The position numbers were made by a program, and so were the translations under genes. A stretch of 64,000 nucleotides of DNA from Mytilus trossulus (Eukaryota > Mollusca > Bivalvia > Mytilida > Mytilidae). The DNA is taken from NCBI RefSeq assembly GCF_036588685.1, contig NC_086378.1:24715578-24779577 (forward strand). The letters are read 5' to 3'. The notes below the pieces were generated by a model. It did no database searches. It was not told where the DNA came from and saw only the letters and a list, made by a program, of their open reading frames with translations. Position 1 is the first letter of the stretch; each line of letters starts with the position of its first letter. Shown piece after piece: positions 56,735 to 64,000 of the stretch.

Positions 56735-57312
56735 ATAGTGGATTGGGAAACAAGTTTTGCAACATATATCAATACCTTTCCACTTTGCAGGTGCGAATGC
56801 TGCCTTTTGTGGCATAAGCCTGCTCTTTTTCGAAATCTACAAGGGTGTCTTTTACGTGCAAAATATATGACTCTCTTAGGGACGACATCAAAAGATCGAT
56901 GTAGGATAAAAAACTTAAATCAAATAGTTTGGGGGTGGGGGGGGGGGGGGGGGGGGTCAACATTACTGCAAGTTTTGTTAATCTAAAATCGATTTTTACC
57001 TATACCCATATTAGTCAATCAATTTTTTCCTAATTAAGTTAAGAGGGGGGTGTGGGGGTCAGTGAAAAAACTATGTGAATTAAGTTTTTTATCCTTCATT
57101 GAACTTTTGATGTCGTCCCTTAACACAGGTGAGCCAATTGTCGTCCCCTTCCGACGGACGATTATAACTGTTTCCAAGACCATACTCGCACATGGTGTCA
57201 AAGTAGAGCCGAAAATTCAGTCCCTGAAATTTTCATCCCGGAACGGGAATCGAACCAGGAACCTTTGTGTTAGTAGTCCGATGCACCAACCACTACACCA
57301 CGGTTCACATGT
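56735..57312 (-). mobile_element. tRNA-derived SINE interrupted by a MITE
   Basis: Read on the minus strand, the head at 57312 shows an A-box-like TGGTGTAGTGG and a perfect B box GGTTCGATTCC within CTGGTTCGATTCCCG, about 70 bp apart in tRNA order. Then comes a tRNA-unrelated part with GGAAGGGGACGACAATTGGC. After the inserted MITE (56879-57119) the sequence resumes AAGAGAGTCATATATTTTGC then ACGTAAAAGACACCCTTG and GGCAGCATTCGCACCTGCAA. Without the insertion it would be near 335 bp. It lies inside T4. Confidence 0.75.
56879..57119. mobile_element. 241-bp MITE with TTA target duplication
   Basis: The left end GGGACGACATCAAAAGATC is inverted at the right as GAACTTTTGATGTCGTCCC. Pairing extends through TAGGATAAAAAACTTAA. 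TTA flanks both sides (56876-56878 and 57120-57122). Three-base TTA duplications are typical of PIF/Harbinger elements. It contains a run of more than 20 G near 56938 and a second G-rich tract near 57045. Confidence 0.82.
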
Positions 57313-57334
57313 TTTATTGCTAGAGTCTAATTCT

Positions 57335-57520
57335 TCTTCTTAGTAACTATATTTAGTGTATTGAATGGTTGTAAGGTGTATATGTATTTATCGTTTGGCT
57401 TATCTGATCTTTACCTCATTTGCTTGGATCACGTTAAGTTGCAGTATAGCTTTATATTTAGGATTATCAACATAACATCAATGGTTAGTAAAGAAGGCGA
57501 GACATTTTAGGGTGTGTACT
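57335..57520 (+). repeat. T4 element, right end of second copy
   Basis: TATAGCTTTATATTTAGGAT then TATCAACATAACATCAATGG and TAAAGAAGGCGAGACATTTT, equal to the T4 ends at 53818 and 3046. Confidence 0.65.
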
Positions 57521-57735
57521 TTTGTCTCTGTTTCCATGGTTTCCAGATTATCCTGATTACTTGAACTGCAAAGTTTAACCAAATCGTTTGAAACTTAAAT
57601 ACATTGTCATGGATAATGAAATATGGGTGGTGTTCAATTTTGAAGAGTATTATATCTACTGTCCAAGAGTTTTGGCTCTCTTTCCACCTGATTTTTAGCC
57701 CATTTTTGTGAAGGTTTTCAATCACTACATGTTTG

Positions 57736-57873
57736 TTTTAGTCTTAACTCTTACAAACAAATCCTTCCAGAAACTAGTGGACCAAATCAAACTATTTGGC
57801 CATGTGTTTTAGTCTTAACTCTTACAAACAAATCCTTCCAGAAACTAGTGGACCAAATCAAACTATATGGCCA
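57736..57873 (+). repeat. 71-bp tandem duplication
   Basis: TTTTAGTCTTAACTCTTACA through GGACCAAATCAAACTAT occurs twice, 71 bp apart, with one or two differences. Confidence 0.88.
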
Positions 57874-58007
57874 TAATCATCCTTAGGGCATGAAGTTTAG
57901 AATATGTATCCGATAATCATGTCTGCTAATCCAAATGGCTAACAAGGCTACAAAATAAAGCAGGAGCCTGTAGTCAAGTGATTGATAGGTTTAATTGATT
58001 ACCTTGA

Positions 58008-58090
58008 TAATGAGGCCAAGGACAAAGAACAGTCGATATTGAGGCCAAGGACAAAGAACAGTCGATAATGAGGTCAAGGACAATGAACAA
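58008..58090 (+). repeat. Triplicated short repeat
   Basis: Three copies of GAGGCCAAGGACAAAGAACA-type sequence (about 29-31 bp), separated by GTCGATAT/GTCGATAAT. Confidence 0.82.
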
Positions 58091-58571
58091 TCAAAAAGGA
58101 TAGTACACTTAATGATATTTATTTTTATGTCAAATGCATCCCTACATTTGGTCTCCAGTTTCATTTGTCACAAATTGTGCATGCTTTGATGTATAATATA
58201 AATGCATTTTCACATCAATTCTTCGTCAAAGTCCTGTTTGTTAAATTCTTATACTGATAATGCGAGTTTCAATAGTGAGCAATTATTGCTTGAGCTGTTC
58301 ATTTTGTTTGTGTTAGGCGCTAATTTTGAGGTTTTGATAATGGCAATGTATGTCGAATGATTGAAAACAAATTATTCCAAAAATTCAGATTGATCAATTG
58401 ACATCAAAAGCTAAAATGGAAGTTACACACAAATGATCATTATTCGCCAAAGATTAGTTATAAATAGTTGATGTTAAATCACTGTAGTACAGTAAAAATG
58501 TACTGACAAGAAAACTCTTTCCTAACTGTATATCCCTTTTTCTATATGCACTTTGACATTGCAATACAATT

Positions 58572-58572
<1 letters not shown>

Positions 58573-58613
<41 letters not shown>
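58573..58613. repeat. (AC)n microsatellite
   Basis: About 20 perfect AC dinucleotides. Confidence 0.97.
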
Positions 58614-58614
<1 letters not shown>

Positions 58615-59600
58615 TCAAAAGGATTAAATCATTTGTTCTTACCAATGGGGCATTAAGTGAAATTTGGTATACATTTTGGGTCACGTTTCATTGGATACCA
58701 TGAATTAAAAATAATGCAAATTTAAAGTCTATCAATTTCTAATGTGACCTTGACCTTTGTTGACCTCAAAATCAATAGAATTCTTTCACCCCAAGACTTT
58801 ATTATTTAATTCAACCAAATTTAGCTAAAACATAATTATTATATTGAAAACAGCATTTTTAAATATTTGAAAAATTTATGCAAGTATGAACTTAAACTTT
58901 GATCTCCTGACTCAAAAACCATTAGGGACTATATTATTTCCAAGGGGCATATTCAAACTTACGTTTACTCAAGGTTGGATAACCGAAAACCAAAATTTCA
59001 GTCCACTGATTAAAGCTATGACCTTGATCTCTGACATATTAATTTCATGATCAAAAGCAGTGTTCTTCACCGCAGTATCAATTAAAATGTTATTTAATGG
59101 TAAATTGACAAAAATAAAAGTTTATGCACACAAATGGTGTTTTGAACCTTCAGTGCACAGTTTAACCGTACATTGCCAAAACTGAATGTTTTTTTTAATA
59201 TATATTTTAACATGTTTAACGCGGAGATTTCGAACGAACAAAATATTCAATTTTTAAACATGTTCAAAATTTCATCAAAAAGTCAAACAGATGTCCTATG
59301 CTTCGATAGAGCGTTACTGGCACGAAACATCATCGTCATCACCAATACACACGTCATCGTCACAAAATTTATGACTTTTCAAACTTTCCTTTTCCCTTTT
59401 TTCTCTCTCTCCTCTTTTTACATATGAAAGCTAGTATCATATTTTGTAAACTGTTTGCTTTATATGCATGTCCGTTATATTAGACTATTATTGTAATTTT
59501 ATACTGTATTATGGAAGACTAGTCTAACTGACTTCATAAGTATGATAATCATTGTGTGTCTAATTCATTTTCCTTTAATTCAGCAAATAAAATATGTTTA
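58614..59600. other. Intergenic, no gene recognised
   Basis: Contains isolated TGACCTTGACC (58745) and ATGACCTTGATC (59028) motifs, possibly decayed T4 material. The 84-codon frame at 59173 has no family signature. Confidence 0.45.
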
Positions 59601-59613
59601 AACTAAAACATGT

Positions 59614-60074
59614 TTAATAAGATACAAGGTTGTAATTTGGCATTCTCAATTCATTTCTAGTTATGGTACTTTTATTCCTAGCTGACTGACTGTTCAGAAA
59701 ATCGTCACTGGATTTATCACAAATCTGGCTGTTCATGTAATCGCGATAACTTATGTCTGCAATGCTGCAATTGTCTGTTAAATTCAATGGCGACATATTT
59801 GCTAAACAACTGGCATCGAATTTGTATGTGTATTTCTTTCCATTGACTTTTCTCATAATATTTTTATCGTAATAATACCGGAGTGCTCTACTAAGTTTAT
59901 CATAATTCATATTCGGTCGACACTTTCTTTGTCCCCATTTTCTGGCCACTTCTTCTGGATCAACAATTCTAAACTCTCCTTCATTTCCCTCCCATATTAT
60001 ACACTCTCTGTTTGATGTTGTTGATAGCAGCTCCAGTAAGAATTGCCAAAGCTGAATTTGCCCAGAACTTGAGC
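59614..60074 (-). CDS. ETS gene, last exon (DNA-binding domain)
   Basis: 461 nt including stop, after acceptor TATTAGTTTCAG. Holds the whole ETS domain and a 65-residue polar tail ending MPNYNLVSY. Phase matches the upstream exon (G + GC). The stop is TAA/TAG-type in frame at 59614. Confidence 0.93.
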
Positions 60075-61037
60075 CTGAAACTAATAAGCAACGAAATGTA
60101 AAAAATAGTTTGTCGTTGGGGCATTAAAATAATCTGAATCTGTTTATTGCGAATCAAACCTGCGATAAGCAAGACAACAGGCGCCATTAGGGGAGAAGCC
60201 ACTGTTTGCCCGTTGGGAGCAGATCAGTTATATTGAACTTTTAATGAAAAAAGTTATATTTAGAGTTTTTTAATATTTATTTAACTATTACAACCAATTA
60301 TTAATTTTAGGAACTATTTTTTTTTTTTTTTTTGTATTTTAGTGAAAATTGCAACATTTGCCACGCCATAGTTGGTTGTATTTAAAAGAAATCACGAATC
60401 GTACACAAAAAAATAATAGTAAATGTTTTAAAAAATTGTTCTATTTTCATACATTGCCTATTGGAATAAATTAGTTTACAGCAGAATGCATTGAGTGAGA
60501 AGGTAAAGTTAAAATCTTTGGTTAGCATGCTTGTAACCTGAACCGTGAATTCATTATTAGGTTATGTATACTACCCTCCTTTTTGAGTAGTCTAGTCCTA
60601 TACAGACAAATGGATTGGTTATATATGTCGGACTAGTCTATTTAACCAAATAATAACTTCACGGTTGAGCTAGCAAGCAAGCTAACCAAATATATAACCT
60701 TTACATACACAATCAACGCATTCGACTGTAAAAAAAAGGAAACAAAAAAGAATTAATAGATATATATACCCGTGTTTCTGAAAATGTCTTCTGGGTATTC
60801 AATTACTCGGTTATCTCCCCTGGGGTAATATTGCTGGGAATAGTTTACGTCATCGTTGGTTTGGTATCTGTATTGTAATAAGTCTTTATATTTCAGGTAT
60901 CTGTACTGATTATATGTGGTATCTGATGGTATCTCTCCACTATTCGGAACTGGTTTTCTACTATAAGATATGTTGCTGTGCGCTGTTGATTGGTAAACTG
61001 GAAGAGTGGTATTTGACTTATGGTTATAGAAATCCAT
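59614..61037 (-). CDS. ETS-domain transcription factor, ERG/FLI/FEV-like
   Basis: A DNA-binding regulator expected to bind GGAA/T cores. Two coding exons give 242 aa. Residues 1-89 are Tyr/Asn/Ser-rich with no recognisable domain; no Pointed (SAM) domain is present. The ETS domain covers about 95-177: [40 protein letters not shown], and the recognition helix with [19 protein letters not shown] holding the invariant arginines, then [31 protein letters not shown] and KYxYKFD are ERG/FLI/FEV features. Upstream [15 protein letters not shown] diverge from that group. The short length resembles FEV. The 5' end may be incomplete, since an acceptor at 61057 precedes the start and the frame stays open to it. 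Confidence 0.88.
60517..60690. repeat. Fold-back element in the ETS intron
   Basis: TTTGGTTAGCATGCTTG at the left pairs with CAAGCAAGCTAACCAAA at the right. AACCGTGAATTCATTATT pairs with AATAATAACTTCACGGTT, then AGGTTA with TTAACC. Arms are about 50 bp with mismatches. It occupies a quarter of the 695-bp intron. Confidence 0.75.
60770..61037 (-). CDS. ETS gene, first recognised coding exon
   Basis: 268 nt from ATG ([12 protein letters not shown]) to EDIFRNT, phase 1, donor GTATAT. The exon itself probably begins at 61056 after acceptor TATATTACAG. The frame upstream of the ATG (HFNLLD) is open to the acceptor, so translation could begin in an earlier exon. Confidence 0.7.
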
Positions 61038-61056
61038 ATCCAATAAATTAAAGTGC

Positions 61057-61785
61057 CTGTAATATAAAAGTGCATGTGCTGAGTTTGCTGGTGTAATAGG
61101 AATATCTTTAAGTTATATTTTCAGTGTTATTACAGATTTGTAACTGATTTAAAACCCGAAAGGGAAATATTTTTGTCGCGAAAACACATTACACCATGGA
61201 ATAATGTTGTAAACAAAAACTGATAAGATTTTCTGTTCAAGCTCAAAACTGAAAATTACCAAACTGAATTTCAACGTCAACGTCAACCGTTTGATCGGCG
61301 GGGAGTCAGAACTATGTGCCCGTCACCATTAGTGTGACATGTCTCTCTGCAGACTGTTAGCTTTAGAAACTAGCATGCATCCGACTCGGCGTATATTTCT
61401 AACACGATACAGTTCATATTTATGGCATCCTGATATTCGTGTGATATCTGCCACTTTACAATTAAAGTAAATCTAATTCATCCATCAATGCAGTTGCAAT
61501 TTATACTTTTTGAAGTTAAACACATCAACTTTGTTTTATGCATTTTATATAAATATATGAACAGAACCAGTATGCCTAGTAAAAAGAATAGGCACACAAA
61601 ACTATACCGGCTTCAGAATACCGGCTTTGTTTTATATAGTTGAAAACCTAGTTTTTGTTAGAATAAAACTAAATAAAGATTGACAGATCAGTCCTATCTA
61701 TAAAACAAAGTGACTTCATAAATCAGTAAAAAATACTACTAGTATAACAATGACCATGGATCATTTAAACGTTAGACTCTGGCCG
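61057..61785. promoter_or_regulatory. Upstream region of the ETS gene
   Basis: Either intron or promoter, depending on whether the acceptor at 61057 is used. GC is higher near 61260-61400 (AACGTCAACGTCAACCG; GATCGGCGGGGAGTC), which could mark the real promoter. No start exon identified. Confidence 0.35.
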
Positions 61786-61789
61786 ATGG

Positions 61790-61975
61790 TTAATTGAATA
61801 AACAAGTAGTGATATATGATTGCCATTGAGACATTTATCAAACAAAGTTTAAATTATAAAGTGTATAATGTTGTGGTCAGAAATTATAAGCAACTGTACG
61901 GCCTTCAACATTGAGAAAAACCCATACAGTCTAGTCGGCTATAAAAGGCCCCAGTTGACAATATTTTTTCCGGAA
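61790..61975 (-). repeat. Dispersed short repeat S2, copy 3, inverted
   Basis: GATTGCCATTGAGACATTTA, CAACTGTACGGCCTTCAACA and CTAGTCGGCTATAAAAGGCC are the inverse of the 3' half of S2. Confidence 0.65.
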
Positions 61976-62422
61976 AATCATTATTGAATATAGAACTGCT
62001 GTTTCTTTGATCCATGCGGGTTTGCTCTTGTTTTATTTAGCCGTAATCAAATTTATAAGCACCATTGTGGCGAACGCGCTCATGTTTACTTAGTTGTATT
62101 TACGGAGTTAAAATAGGAAACTGGGTGCATTGGTGCATGTGAAAACCATTGAAACTTGACTCTTTTTATTGAGAAATATATTTATATTCGGAATTATATT
62201 TTTGAATCCTTTTTCTTTGACGTTTTCCGATTATCAAAGAAATAGTTATAATTTGACCATAATTCTTTGATTGCATGAATATGTTCTTAAATAATAAAGA
62301 TGTCAAAAGTATCTTCTTTTAATCTAGCTTTACAAATTAAAATCTATAAAGTTTTTGATTTCATTGTTCAGTTATTTTTTTGTTTATATTCATGGAAACT
62401 TGTGCTTTAAATTATACCCTTT

Positions 62423-62470
62423 GGTCAGATTGTTGTCTCTTTGACTTATTCCCCGTTTTCATTCTCAAAA
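62423..62470 (+). repeat. S1 tail fragment
   Basis: TTTGGTCAGATTGTTGTCTC then TTTGACTTATTCCCCGTTTT, matching the ends of the S1 copies. Confidence 0.65.
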
Positions 62471-63730
62471 CAGAACACTCATTTTTCATTTGAGTATAAC
62501 ATAGCTGGTTCCTATTTTAATAGTTACAAATACAAACGTTGGTACCAAATATATCGTTTTGTTTTGGTTTGGCGGTTTAACTTCTAAAATTTGCCATCTA
62601 AATGTGTATTCCAAACAATTAGATGGCAAATTTCAATTATTTCATAGGCTTCTTCTTGGACTTATGTTTAAAAGTAATACGTATCAGACTCTTGTTATAA
62701 TCATGCAATTTCCTTACCTTGAATTCATTTGGAAGTCTCCAATAAAATGCCCTTTTTTTCCTATGATACCTTACGACATCCTACATCTTTATATACCATG
62801 ATTTTATCTTATTAATTATTCATAAAATAACGGTTCATTGATTAATGGTGTAACTGTTCATGATCCCAACAAACCGAATTTTATTACTGGACTTTTAGAA
62901 ATAAAATGGTCTGCTTTATACAAGTAATAACCGTCTTTATTTTGTTCATGTGTTCATTGTATAAGAAATAATAAAAATATTTACACTTGCAGAATAGTAA
63001 AAACTAATTACTAAATGTTATAATATAATTCACTTCGCCTTCATGTTTATTTTATTTTTCATATATGATGAAGTGTAGCACGACAATCGTTTGTCTTTCA
63101 GCTGCAGTACTCGTGTGCTCAATTATCTTCGCAAATGAGTGGATATCATGCTTTTGTTAAGTTTGAATTAGTTAAAACGATAAACAGATTATAAGTTGTA
63201 AGAAGTTTTAATTAATAATTAATCAGACAACTGATGCTAAATTTTGCATGGCATCCTACACGCGAATTGTCATGTATATACATGTGAAACAAAGCACCTG
63301 GTTCTGAAAAGTAATAAAAATACGCGGCATTTCCGTTATCTTACAAGTTAACGATCTTCGATGATGACGGCCACTATTTGTTTACGTTCAAATTCATTTA
63401 CACGATTCGTAATTAAGATGTAAATCGTTTGGAACAACTTGAGGCGATAAGCGTTTCTTTGAAAAGAGAAAGAGACAGGCTATTAAAAATTAACTAACAT
63501 TAGCGGTATCTGATCAAACACTTTTAGATTTCATGGAACAATTAAGTCAATGGAAATGATACAAATTTCCAAATGCACAACATGAACAAATCTATGTTAT
63601 GGTAGCTTCTATTTAAAAGTAGAATTAGTTATTATACATTATAGAGAGATCGAAATTAACAAATGCACATGTAGTACTATAGAGTTCACAGACTGGTGGA
63701 CAGGAGCTAGTGCTTAAAGTAGAGACCTAT
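62471..63730. other. No feature recognised
   Basis: AT-rich. Frames such as 62559-62801 lack any family signature. Confidence 0.5.
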
Positions 63731-63736
63731 TTTAAT

Positions 63737-63816
63737 CAATCTAATTAAAATATTGATCTCTGATTACGTTATACTGCATTATAACGTAATCAGAGATCAA
63801 TATTTTAATTAGATTG
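63737..63816. repeat. 80-bp near-perfect palindrome
   Basis: CAATCTAATTAAAATATTGA through TGATCTCTGATTACGTTATA pairs with its inverse on the right side. Arms are 37 bp perfect around CTGCAT, with one mismatch in the whole palindrome. No TSD is evident. Confidence 0.92.
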
Positions 63817-64000
63817 TATTTTAATATTTCGGATCCCAGTTTTCAATCTAGATACATAAAAGATATCACAAAAAGATTCCACTCATATCATCATTCTATT
63901 AGCCTGCTTTTATGCTCAGAATTTTGGTTTAGAATATTTACTTCACCGCTTTCGATACCGAGTTTGGAACTATGTCAGGTTTCACTTTACAAAGTACGGA

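Noticed and set aside
57237..57312. Functional tRNA gene
   Set aside because: A and B boxes are present but the sequence runs straight into SINE body and the acceptor stem does not pair well by eye; a SINE head fits better.
58573..58613. CVCVCV-type coding frame over the microsatellite
   Set aside because: Direct result of the (AC)n repeat.

Overview
The window is nuclear DNA of a bivalve mollusc, most likely a mussel (Mytilus-like). The reasons are AT-rich intron-bearing animal genes, CAG/GTAAG-type splice sites, and short dispersed repeats of the kind familiar from mussel loci. The species call is inference from pattern memory, not from a search.

Three protein-coding genes are supported. 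(1) GPATCH1, a G-patch spliceosome-associated protein, runs on the minus strand from 44058 down to 6451. I could assemble 19 coding exons by hand. All 18 junctions keep phase and the sum is 2907 nt, or 968 aa, against about 931 aa in human. (2) A SOCS6-type suppressor of cytokine signalling is an intact single coding exon on the plus strand (44408-45628, 406 aa, SH2 plus SOCS box). It starts 349 bp from the GPATCH1 start codon, head to head, and a palindromic NRF-1-like site lies between them. (3) A small ETS-domain transcription factor closest to the ERG/FLI/FEV group lies on the minus strand (59614-61037, two coding exons, 242 aa if the first ATG is right).

Almost everything else is repeat-derived. 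From left to right: 1-6000 holds tandem-unit elements (labelled here T1, T4, T5), a 398-bp inverted-repeat element and a possible short exon. 6000-44000 is GPATCH1, its introns filled with MITEs, fold-back hairpins, minisatellites and a three-deep nest of T2 elements (25252-30421). 44059-44407 is the shared promoter. 45629-50740 is the SOCS6 3' flank, rich in ACATGT palindromes. 50740-57520 is a T4 field into which T2 copies, a tRNA-derived SINE and a MITE have inserted. 57520-64000 holds the ETS gene and mostly unremarkable sequence, ending with an 80-bp palindrome.

The most interesting content is the repeat system. At least five unrelated-looking non-coding families (T1-T5) share one plan: a short GC-rich head, a body of tandem units (about 146, 160, 192 or 500 bp) and, in T1-T3 and T5, a GAC/CAGAC-rich segment just before a tail that echoes or inverts the head. 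One family, T2, has inserted into its own older copies at the same internal position twice. None of the three genes has an obvious shared pathway; the GPATCH1/SOCS6 pairing suggests shared promoter use only.
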